Shown: in pieces, positions 1 to 4,536 of the stretch | Numbering within the stretch: the first letter of the stretch is position 1 | Layout of the letters: each line of letters starts with the position of its first letter | Source of the DNA: an uncultured Bacteroidota bacterium | Lineage (GTDB): Bacteria; Bacteroidota; Bacteroidia; UKL13-3 | Assembly (NCBI GenBank): GCA_903898215.1 | Contig: CAIUEQ010000081.1 | Span: 1-6,272 of the forward strand | Reading direction: 5' to 3' | DNA: 6,272 nucleotides | Made by a program: the position numbers and the translations under genes | The notes under the pieces: model-generated | What the model saw: the letters and a program-made list of their open reading frames with translations, nothing else | The model's database searches: none | Told to the model about the DNA's origin: nothing

Positions 1-531
1 ACTATCATTTATTTCCGTATTTTTTTTTCTTAAAACAGCCAAATTTAAAGGATACAATTCAACCTTCATAACAGCAAGAATAGTGTCGTTATTTAGTTTT
101 GTCTTTAAAAGTGCTTTTTGCCTTTTAAGAAATATTATATCCTTACTATCGGCAGTAACCCACATTTTATCAATTCTCAGATTAAATTTAATATCGGCCG
201 AACTTGTTGTATTAATGTTTCCATCCGTATATAAGATGGAGCTTATTTTATTTTCTAATAATCCACCTTTAACATTTATGTTACTATTTATTCTTTTAGT
301 AATGTTAAAAAAAGCATTGGCTGAAAAGTTAGCATCTATAGGATCAAAAGAAACATAATTAGAATAATTAGTAGGAGACTGACCAGTAACAATTCTTGTA
401 AATTGTTTTTGGATAATTGTATCATAAGCTTCTTTGCTTATCATATTACCATTTGTATTAGGGGATTCATTTTGACCCAACAAAATTTTGGTAAATAATA
501 CCAGACCGATTAATAGGATTAGATGCTTCAT
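1..531 (-). CDS. Secreted/periplasmic protein of unknown function (C-terminus beyond window)
   Basis: Reading leftwards from an ATG at 531, the frame stays open for 177 codons to the window edge, so the gene is incomplete at its 3' end. It begins MKHLILLIGLVLF and continues TKILLGQN. That is a short basic n-region, a hydrophobic core of about 15 residues, and a G-Q junction typical of Bacteroidetes signal peptides, so the mature protein should start near residue 19-20. The mature part is rich in N, S, T, I and K with alternating hydrophobic residues (for example FSANAFFNI, NINVKGGLL, ADIKFNLRI), suggesting a beta-rich envelope or outer-membrane protein. I recognise no family. An in-frame ATG at 570, 2 bases beyond the stop of the nuclease-like gene, would add 13 residues ahead of the signal peptide. 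I prefer 531 because it gives a canonical signal peptide, but tight spacing makes 570 possible. It probably belongs to the same transcription unit as the two genes upstream. Confidence 0.7.
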   Translation of the reverse strand, partial: MKHLILLIGLVLFTKILLGQNESPNTNGNMISKEAYDTIIQKQFTRIVTGQSPTNYSNYVSFDPIDANFSANAFFNITKRINSNINVKGGLLENKISSILYTDGNINTTSSADIKFNLRIDKMWVTADSKDIIFLKRQKALLKTKLNNDTILAVMKVELYPLNLAVLRKKNTEINDS

Positions 532-572
532 TGTGGCGCAATTGAAAAGTTTGTTAGTGTTTATGCCCATTG

Positions 573-1373
573 TCATTTGCTTGATTCAATCCCTTCAATT
601 TTCCAAATTCCCGCAGCATGGGTCCTTGCTTTTGCAATACTAAGCGGAATAATGGCAACACATTCGGTCTGAATTTTAATTGAGTCGTTAAATTTTTCTT
701 TATACTCTTTTCTAATTTCATAATTATCTTGGAAATGTTTTAATCCCCAATCATTTTTGCTTCCCACTTCATCAGTCTTAAATTCCTTTTCTTTTTTTTC
801 ACCGAAACTAAATCCAAACCAATCCTTGTATAAGCCATTGGAATTCCATTCACTTTCTTCTTTTGTGTTTGTTTGCTTAATAACGTTCTTGCCGCGTACA
901 CTTTGAATTACTAAATCAACTTGCCCGACAAAATAATTTTTGAAATCAATGTAATCACCACACATTAGAAAATAGCACTCCTTTTTGAACCACAAGTTGT
1001 AATATGCAAGTCTGACAACATCGTCAAAAACTCTTTGATGTTCAATTTCAAATTCTTCATTTGTTTTTTGTTTAGCTAACTTAAACTCATACACCTGTTT
1101 CAAATTTGAATCGTCTTTTTCTGCTTCAGGCTCTTTTACGCTTTCAGCATAAATAACTAAATCAATTTTTTTGCTCAAAAAAACGGGGTGAAGTTTCTCT
1201 AAGACGATCCTGTTTATTGCTATCCCTTTGGCAGTAATTGTATCAGCTATCGGATAACGAAGACTCGCTTCGTGGAGTAATTGCTCACGACCAATTTTAA
1301 ATTGGTAACCCAACCAATAAGAAACAGCATCAACCATTGCATTAAATATTTCGTCAGGTGCTTTATTAGTCAT
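573..1373 (-). CDS. PD-(D/E)XK nuclease-like protein
   Basis: This is a 266-aa soluble protein without signal peptide or membrane segments. Residues 30-100 carry the layout of a PD-(D/E)XK (restriction-endonuclease-like) core: E35 in a helix before RYPIAD, then D71 in the strand KIDLVIY, then E96-F-K98 in the strand VYEFKLAK. The D-x(24)-E-x-K spacing with hydrophobic strands around it matches that metal-dependent fold. Helix HQRVFDDVVRLAYYN (112-126) and strand CYFLMCGDY (133-141) fit the later parts of the core. The C-terminal half (160-266) is charged and lysine-rich and ends in a hydrophobic segment ECVAIIPLSIAKA (237-249). No named family is recognised. The gene starts 9 bases after the small gene at 1383-1655. 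Such nuclease-like proteins occur in defence, toxin and DNA-repair settings, and the sequence does not choose between them. The fold call rests on motif reading only. Confidence 0.65.
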   Translation of the reverse strand: MTNKAPDEIFNAMVDAVSYWLGYQFKIGREQLLHEASLRYPIADTITAKGIAINRIVLEKLHPVFLSKKIDLVIYAESVKEPEAEKDDSNLKQVYEFKLAKQKTNEEFEIEHQRVFDDVVRLAYYNLWFKKECYFLMCGDYIDFKNYFVGQVDLVIQSVRGKNVIKQTNTKEESEWNSNGLYKDWFGFSFGEKKEKEFKTDEVGSKNDWGLKHFQDNYEIRKEYKEKFNDSIKIQTECVAIIPLSIAKARTHAAGIWKIEGIESSK

Positions 1374-1382
1374 TGTCCTGAA

Positions 1383-1655
1383 TTATTTTTTTATCATTTT
1401 GTGTATTTCAGAATCGTATGGATCTTGATGCATACCGTTGATGTCACTAAGAATAACACGCATCCACGGGTTATCCAAGTTTGCATCAATCAATTCGTGA
1501 TGTCCGTTACCTTCCACATACTGATGTGCAGCCAAATCCAAAACCTTTTTTGGGTCAGATTTGCCCGCATAAATGAAAACAGCAATTTTTCCTTTACCTC
1601 CTCCTTCCAAATCATACTCTGATTCGTTGATGGTTAAACCTGGGATGTTAGTCAT
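1383..1655 (-). CDS. Small acidic protein of unknown function
   Basis: This is a 90-aa protein with no signal peptide or membrane segment. After an N-terminal stretch (MTNIPGLTINESEYDLEGGG) comes a strand-like KIAVFIYAGKSD, a helix PKKVLDLAAHQYV, a polar GNGHHELIDAN loop, a strand WMRVILSDI and a final helix SEIHKMIKK. This suggests a small alpha/beta fold. No family is recognised. It lies 9 bases upstream of the nuclease-like gene and shares the start context ACAATGACTAA with it, so the two are very probably co-transcribed and translated together. Possible roles include a partner, immunity protein or inhibitor of the nuclease-like protein, but that is inferred from position only. A sigma-70-like promoter lies just upstream at 1664-1692. 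Confidence 0.65.
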   Translation of the reverse strand: MTNIPGLTINESEYDLEGGGKGKIAVFIYAGKSDPKKVLDLAAHQYVEGNGHHELIDANLDNPWMRVILSDINGMHQDPYDSEIHKMIKK

Positions 1656-1663
1656 TGTTATCT

Positions 1664-1692
1664 ATTTTAAAAATTTATTGTGTTGCTAGCAA
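1664..1692 (-). promoter_or_regulatory. Probable promoter of the minus-strand genes
   Basis: On the minus strand, TTGCTA (1692-1687) is separated by 17 bases from TAAAAT (1669-1664), matching the -35/-10 consensus at 4 of 6 and 5 of 6 positions. Only 8 bases separate the -10 from the ATG at 1655, so the transcript would start at or within a base or two of the start codon. The region is AT-rich, so a chance match is possible. Confidence 0.4.
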
Positions 1693-1705
1693 AAGTCAGT
1701 TTAAA

Positions 1706-1736
1706 GTTAGCAGTGCCACCAAAACTTGTGGCTAAC
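1706..1736. repeat. Inverted repeat/hairpin GTTAG...CTAAC
   Basis: GTTAG (1706-1710) pairs with CTAAC (1732-1736), and CCAC (1716-1719) pairs with GTGG (1728-1731). The left arm has a 5-base bulge and the loop is 8 bases. It sits just upstream of the probable promoter of the minus-strand genes, so it could be an operator-like element. The right arm belongs to GCTAACAT, which recurs inverted at 1973-1980. Confidence 0.45.
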
Positions 1737-1901
1737 ATATTTATATGCGAAACAAATCTACAAAAATATTCGTAAGTCCATACTGTTAATAAAGACTTGG
1801 GAAGTTGCATTTTTACTGTAGTATTGAACTAAAAATTGAATTTCGTTGAAAAACCAAGTGTATCGAATGAATAAAAAATTAATAGGGAATGCGTGAAATG
1901 A

Positions 1902-1959
1902 AGTTCTGGCTATTTGCTTGCGCGGAGGATAAAGCTTTGCCGTTGCAAATGGCAGAACT
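1902..1959 (+). repeat. Imperfect inverted repeat, 15-bp stem
   Basis: AGTTCTG (1902-1908) pairs with CAGAACT (1953-1959), C1910 with G1952, T1911 with G1951 as a wobble, and ATTTGC (1912-1917) with GCAAAT (1945-1950). G1909 is bulged. The 27-base loop contains a short CGG/CCG pairing. Confidence 0.65.
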
Positions 1960-1994
1960 GAAATGGAACTAAATGTTAGCGGTAATTTTTCTTA

Positions 1995-2042
1995 TTCACT
2001 TCGCTACTCTTGTGTGCGTTTGTTGAAGGGTAGTGAAGTGAA
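1995..2042 (+). repeat. 17-bp inverted repeat with two G-T pairs
   Basis: Bases 1995-2011 (TTCACTTCGCTACTCTT) pair with 2026-2042 (AAGGGTAGTGAAGTGAA) along all 17 positions, with only G2003-T2034 and T2008-G2029 non-Watson-Crick, around a 14-base loop. Both exceptions are legal G-U wobbles if the plus strand is transcribed. The right arm runs into the purine-rich tract. Confidence 0.75.
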
Positions 2043-2172
2043 AGAGTGAAGGAAGTAGGAAAGAATGTAGAGAAACGAAGTGGAACGGAATGAATGACGA
2101 ATGTATGAACAAAAAGAATGAACTTGCCTTCAACAAAAGGAATTTAAACCGAAAAGAACCTTTGTGATTTTT

Positions 2173-2199
2173 GAAGTGGGTTGATTTTTAATCAACTTC
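2173..2199. repeat. Short hairpin, 7-bp core stem with TTT loop
   Basis: GTTGATT (2180-2186) pairs perfectly with AATCAAC (2190-2196) around TTT, and GAA (2173-2175) continues with TTC (2197-2199) across a bulge. The bases that follow are A-rich rather than a T-run, so it is not a convincing plus-strand terminator. Confidence 0.55.
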
Positions 2200-2239
2200 C
2201 TGTAAAAAATTATTAAAGTTCAACGGCTTTCTTAAATCG

Positions 2240-2346
2240 GGTTGCCTGTGAAATTCAAGTCATCGAAAAGAATGAGTTATAACGCCACGTTAGTGGATCG
2301 TTTAACTCGAATGAAAGAGATGTCTTGAATTGTAAAACAGGCAACC
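2240..2346. repeat. 107-base nested hairpin, four stem tiers
   Basis: Nested arms pair as follows: GGTTGCCTGT (2240-2249) with ACAGGCAACC (2337-2346); AATTCAAG (2252-2259) with CTTGAATT (2324-2331); CATC (2261-2264) with GATG (2319-2322); then an inner hairpin of GAGTTA/TAACTC (2274-2279/2303-2308), AACG/CGTT (2281-2284/2299-2302) and CCAC/GTGG (2285-2288/2293-2296) closed by a GTTA loop. That gives 36 Watson-Crick pairs in a single coaxial series, far beyond chance in a neutral stretch. No coding function is apparent. Confidence 0.75.
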
Positions 2347-2367
2347 GTGAAGGCTTTGGAAGGAATG

Positions 2368-2450
2368 CAAAATATATGACAGGATGCAGGGCACTCTGAC
2401 GTAACAACTTTTTGTAAAAAGTGTTGTTGCGTTCCTGGCATAGTATTTTG
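2368..2450. repeat. Two-tier hairpin with AACAAC/GTTGTT tip
   Basis: CAAAATA (2368-2374) pairs with TATTTTG (2444-2450), TATG (2375-2378) with CATA (2439-2442), and CAGG (2380-2383) with CCTG (2434-2437). Inside, AACAAC (2403-2408) pairs with GTTGTT (2423-2428) and TTTTT (2409-2413) with AAAAA (2416-2420). Weak outer pairing of GGCTTTGG (2352-2359) with CCAAACC (2460-2466) may extend it. Confidence 0.65.
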
Positions 2451-2547
2451 ACTGACGCGCCAAACCGAACACCAAATACAGCATTAGGGAGTGTCGAGGA
2501 AATCCTTGAAAAGATTGTAACAAAAGCCCGAACACGCCACAGGCGAG

Positions 2548-2566
2548 GTAATGCCCAAACCATTAC
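2548..2566. repeat. Small hairpin GTAATG/CATTAC
   Basis: GTAATG (2548-2553) pairs with CATTAC (2561-2566) around a 7-base loop. It is the last element of the structured region and lies 24 bases before the hicB promoter. Confidence 0.45.
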
Positions 2567-2589
2567 TAAAAATAGCATTAACTAAATCA

Positions 2590-2617
2590 TTGACACCATT
2601 TCTATCCTTGCTATAAT
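2590..2617 (+). promoter_or_regulatory. Consensus sigma-70 promoter of hicBA, leaderless geometry
   Basis: TTGACA (2590-2595) and TATAAT (2612-2617) are perfect consensus hexamers separated by 16 bases. The -10 ends 6 bases before the hicB ATG at 2624, so a start 7 bases downstream of the -10 falls on the A of ATG and predicts a leaderless mRNA. The match is to the E. coli-type consensus rather than the TAnnTTTG -7 element described for Bacteroidetes. Confidence 0.7.
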
Positions 2618-2623
2618 AAGGGT

Positions 2624-2857
2624 ATGAAAAACATTATTCAATTTACAATTGAAACAGGAGAAGATGGATACTATATAGCCTCTGCAATAGGTCATTTTAT
2701 AGTGACCCAAGCTAAAACCTTTGATGAACTACAAACAAACATCAAAGAAGCAGTAGCACTCTATCTTGAGGGTGAAAATTTAAAAGAATTAGGACTTTCC
2801 TCTCACCCTTCACTATTAGCAAATTTTGAGATACCACAAAAAGCATATGCCATTTAA
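2624..2857 (+). CDS. hicB: HicB-like antitoxin
   Basis: This 77-aa protein has the HicB/UPF0150-type fold signature: an N-terminal strand IIQFTIETGEDGYYIAS (4-20), a second strand GHFIVTQAKTFDELQTNIKEA with the typical T-x-x-E-L...N-I-K-E-A helix (32-43), and the closing ALYLEGE. In HicAB systems HicB folds as a partial RNase-H-like domain that binds and neutralises the HicA mRNA interferase. The usual C-terminal ribbon-helix-helix or HTH DNA-binding domain is absent; only about 25 residues follow the core. Autoregulation by DNA binding, if any, would need another mechanism. The gene overlaps hicA by 11 bases, which is typical of a translationally coupled pair, with antitoxin first. Expression should come from the consensus promoter immediately upstream with no 5' leader. 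Confidence 0.85.
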   Translation: MKNIIQFTIETGEDGYYIASAIGHFIVTQAKTFDELQTNIKEAVALYLEGENLKELGLSSHPSLLANFEIPQKAYAI

Positions 2858-3089
2858 ACTGCGCCAACTTTCGGGGAAGCATGTCATATCCATATTTGAA
2901 AGATTCGGTTATGAAATAAAAAGTCAGCAAGGAAGTCATGTCAAAATGAAGAGACCAGAAAGCAGGACATTAATCATTCCCAATCACCAAATAATTGACA
3001 AAGGAACGCTAAAAGCCATCTATAATCAAGCATTGGTAATCATTCCTGAAAATGAATTGAAATCACACTTTTATTCGGATGATAAATAA
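2847..3089 (+). CDS. hicA: HicA-like mRNA interferase toxin
   Basis: This 80-aa protein is the length and shape of HicA, a double-stranded-RNA-binding-like toxin that cleaves mRNA during translation. It shows the family order LRQLSGKHVISIFERFGYEI (5-24), then QQGSHVKMKR with the catalytic-type H31 after GS, then the strand TLIIPNH and helix KGTLKAIYNQA. I start it at ATG 2847 (MPFKLRQLSGK) because known family members begin a few residues before LSGK. An in-frame ATG at 2826 would add seven residues and deepen the overlap with hicB. It is coupled to hicB by an 11-base overlap. Its position just upstream of a recombinase gene fits a role as an addiction module that stabilises a mobile element, which is inference from context. 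The key His is intact, so the toxin is likely functional. Confidence 0.88.
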   Translation: MPFKLRQLSGKHVISIFERFGYEIKSQQGSHVKMKRPESRTLIIPNHQIIDKGTLKAIYNQALVIIPENELKSHFYSDDK

Positions 3090-3095
3090 ACGTCT

Positions 3096-3107
3096 ACTTA
3101 TCCACAG
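3096..3107 (+). repeat. Left copy of 12-bp direct repeat, with perfect DnaA-box sequence
   Basis: ACTTATCCACAG includes TTATCCACA (3098-3106), an exact match to the canonical DnaA box. It recurs with one mismatch as ACTTTTCCACAG at 4442-4453, so the two copies bracket the recombinase gene. They could be DnaA sites, recombinase arm-type sites or remnants of att sites. Confidence 0.5.
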
Positions 3108-3130
3108 TTAAAACTTGCATTATATTTTAA

Positions 3131-3160
3131 TTGTGGTACATTACCAATATAGATTATAAA
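3131..3160 (+). promoter_or_regulatory. Possible promoter of recombinase leader
   Basis: TTGTGG (3131-3136) and TATAAA (3155-3160) are spaced by 18 bases, giving 4 of 6 and 5 of 6 consensus matches. Initiation near 3167 would place the start just before the first hairpin of the structured leader. The match is modest and the region is AT-rich. Confidence 0.35.
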
Positions 3161-3166
3161 CTTAAT

Positions 3167-3371
3167 ATATGTCCCGTTGTCCCTGAAAAGGGATCTATCG
3201 AAAGATATGATGCGAGCAATGGACTTTTCATGTATTGCATATTTCACCTCTTGGTGTAATATACAGTTGTTATGTTATCAATTTGACATAGCACCCCTTT
3301 CGGGGATGAATGTACCTTTCGGGGTACTATTCGCCAAAAAGCTCACTGACTCGCATCAGTGGGCTTTTTGG
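3167..3371 (+). ncRNA. Structured leader or small RNA upstream of recombinase, ending in attenuator-like stem
   Basis: In about 205 bases there are consecutive hairpins: TCCC/GGGA (3180-3183/3190-3193), TATC-GAAA-GATA with a GNRA tetraloop (3196-3207), GCAAT/ATTGC (3216-3220/3234-3238), CACC/GGTG (3245-3248/3253-3256), CCCC/GGGG (3294-3297/3302-3305), GTACC/GGTAC (3312-3316/3323-3327) and the terminal stem at 3334-3371. CCTTTCGGGG occurs twice exactly (3296-3305 and 3315-3324). This could be a cis-acting leader controlling the recombinase or an independent small RNA of about 200 nt. No known RNA family is recognised. Confidence 0.45.
3334..3371 (+). terminator. Terminator/attenuator-like hairpin next to recombinase start
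   Basis: CCAAAAAGC (3334-3342) pairs with GCTTTTTGG (3363-3371), T3343 with G3362 as a wobble, and CACTGA (3344-3349) with TCAGTG (3356-3361), around a 6-base loop. The A5-stem-T5 form is that of a bidirectional rho-independent terminator. Only 3 bases separate it from the recombinase ATG at 3375, so it could end the leader transcript or block ribosome access. Confidence 0.7.
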
Positions 3372-3374
3372 ATT

Positions 3375-4442
3375 ATGAAATTACACGATGCAATAAAAGA
3401 ATTTGTAGAACTAAAGAAAATGAAAGGAATTCGCGCAGCGAGAACATCAGCACGCTATGAAAGTGCGTTGAGGATTTTCTGCCTGTGTATGCAGAATCCC
3501 GAATTATCAAATATAGAGTTTTCGCATGTGCTTTGGTATTTAAATCAACTAGAACAATTGGGATGGAAACCAAATGGAATTAATCTTGTTGGTCTAGCCT
3601 TAAAAAAATTCTTCGAATTCTGTCAGCTTAGAAAGTACCCCGTTACATTCAATGAAAACCTGATTCCATTAAAAGAAAAAACATTCAACATTCCACGAGT
3701 AACAGGAATAGAAACATTTAAAAAGTTATTAGAACAAATCCCGATAAAAACGAACGACCCCCACCATATTCGCAACCGTGCTGTGCTTTTGTTACTTTGG
3801 GATACAGGGGTTCGTACAGGAGAGTTGATGTCATTGGATATTTCAGACCTCGATTTAAATAACCGAACAGCATTGATTAAAACAGAAAAATCACGAGGAC
3901 GAAGACCAGTAAGGCAAATTTTCTGGACACCAGAAACCCACGAACATATAGTAAATTGGATAAATAAACTAGAGGAGTTGAAAAAGAAATTCAATTTTGC
4001 AGATGATGAAGCACTCTTTGTGTCTATTTCTAAATCATCACGACAACCGATAAGAGGATGTCGAATGAGCACAAGAGGAGTTGCAGAGATAATGAGAGTC
4101 CTTTCTAATCAAGCAGGTTTACCAGCAGTTGCAAATGCACACGGTATCCGTCATTCAATGGGTAGAGATGCTATTAAGACATTAAGAAGTAATTCCGGTG
4201 TATCTAATATTCTAGGACATTCCAATATCGAAAGTTCGTATGTTTATACGATGCTGTTTGGTGATGATTTAAAAGAACAATGGCAGGAAGTAATGGATAA
4301 AAGAGGAAGTCCGTTCATGTCACCACCAAAAGCATCCGCAAATTTTCCAAAATCTAGTAAAAATTTCAATTCAGTTGCAAAAGGGCAAATTCGTCCAACC
4401 ACTGTTAAAACATCCCATACAGGTAGATGGGTGAGGAACTAA
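3375..4442 (+). CDS. Tyrosine recombinase (phage integrase family)
   Basis: This 355-aa enzyme catalyses site-specific strand exchange through a covalent tyrosine-DNA intermediate. Residues 1-90 form the SAM-like core-binding domain (MKLHDAIKEFVELKK onward). Residues 110-300 are the catalytic domain with R147 in DTGVRTGE, a candidate beta-hairpin lysine near K169-K172, H256-x-x-R259 in HGIRH, H282 in LGHSNI and nucleophile Y291 in YVYTM, nine residues after H282 as in XerD. All key residues are present, so it should be active. Residues 310-355 are a polar, basic, low-complexity tail beyond the usual end. The frame stays open upstream to a TTG at 3177, but that stretch is a chain of hairpins, so ATG 3375 is the better start. 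Spacing to hicA is 285 bases. It is probably the integrase of the surrounding element, though a Xer-like or other role cannot be excluded. Confidence 0.93.
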   Translation: MKLHDAIKEFVELKKMKGIRAARTSARYESALRIFCLCMQNPELSNIEFSHVLWYLNQLEQLGWKPNGINLVGLALKKFFEFCQLRKYPVTFNENLIPLKEKTFNIPRVTGIETFKKLLEQIPIKTNDPHHIRNRAVLLLLWDTGVRTGELMSLDISDLDLNNRTALIKTEKSRGRRPVRQIFWTPETHEHIVNWINKLEELKKKFNFADDEALFVSISKSSRQPIRGCRMSTRGVAEIMRVLSNQAGLPAVANAHGIRHSMGRDAIKTLRSNSGVSNILGHSNIESSYVYTMLFGDDLKEQWQEVMDKRGSPFMSPPKASANFPKSSKNFNSVAKGQIRPTTVKTSHTGRWVRN

Positions 4443-4453
4443 CTTTTCCACAG
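4442..4453 (+). repeat. Right copy of 12-bp direct repeat (DnaA-box-like)
   Basis: ACTTTTCCACAG overlaps the last base of the recombinase stop codon and differs from the copy at 3096-3107 by one base. The internal TTTTCCACA fits the relaxed DnaA-box form TTWTNCACA, and a related AATCCACA follows at once. Confidence 0.45.
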
Positions 4454-4509
4454 AATCCACACTTCTCTGACTTTACTTTTTCCGTAAAGGGCATATACTA
4501 TTCTCAAAG

Positions 4510-4524
4510 TCATTTTCAAAATGA
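4510..4524. repeat. 15-bp perfect palindrome
   Basis: TCATTTT (4510-4516) and AAAATGA (4518-4524) are perfect inverted arms around a single C. Its place just after the recombinase gene fits an operator or a recombination-core-like site. The low complexity weakens the case. Confidence 0.4.
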
Positions 4525-4536
4525 AATAAACTTATA

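Larger units (their letters stand above)
1895..2570 (+). ncRNA. Candidate large structured RNA (or structured DNA) in gene-free region
   Basis: No convincing gene fills 1656-2589. The part from about 1895 to 2570 is a near-continuous series of long imperfect inverted repeats, listed separately: 1902-1959, 1995-2042, 2173-2199, 2240-2346, 2368-2450 and 2548-2566. A 100-base purine-rich plus strand lies at about 2026-2125. A longer-range pair also exists: an 11-base segment at 2019-2029 is complementary to 2127-2137. The G-T mismatches inside the stems at 1902-1959 and 1995-2042 would be G-U wobbles in a plus-strand transcript but A-C mismatches on the minus strand, which favours plus-strand RNA. 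No known RNA family is recognised, and neither promoter nor transcript ends were identified. A cluster of cruciform-forming DNA or a decayed mobile element is the alternative. Confidence 0.35.

Noticed and set aside
83..358. Plus-strand open frame of 91 codons
   Set aside because: It is antisense to the signal-peptide gene that reads through 531-1, which has a far better start and composition.
1281..1622. Plus-strand open frame of 113 codons
   Set aside because: It is a shadow of the two minus-strand genes, rich in C, H, F and I as expected for antisense frames.
1706..1980. Integron attC sites
   Set aside because: The GCTAAC/GTTAGC boxes do not fit the RYYYAAC and GTTRRRY cores, the spacing is wrong, and the recombinase is not recognisably an integron integrase.
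2173..2210. Rho-independent terminator at the GTTGATT/AATCAAC hairpin
   Set aside because: The stem is AT-rich and followed by A-rich sequence rather than a T-run on the plus strand.
2255..2578. Minus-strand open frames (107 codons, plus an overlapping 77-codon frame)
   Set aside because: They coincide with two large hairpins, the composition is unlike neighbouring proteins, and two frames are open at once, as in non-coding DNA. A decayed gene cannot be fully excluded.
2742..2939. Minus-strand open frame of 65 codons
   Set aside because: It is antisense to hicB and hicA, both recognisable families.
3177..3374. N-terminal extension of the recombinase from a TTG codon
   Set aside because: The stretch is a series of hairpins, encodes a cysteine-rich unrelated peptide, and the core-binding domain begins naturally at ATG 3375.
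3373..4072. Two minus-strand open frames (66 and 149 codons)
   Set aside because: Both are antisense to the recombinase, whose catalytic motifs fix the true frame.
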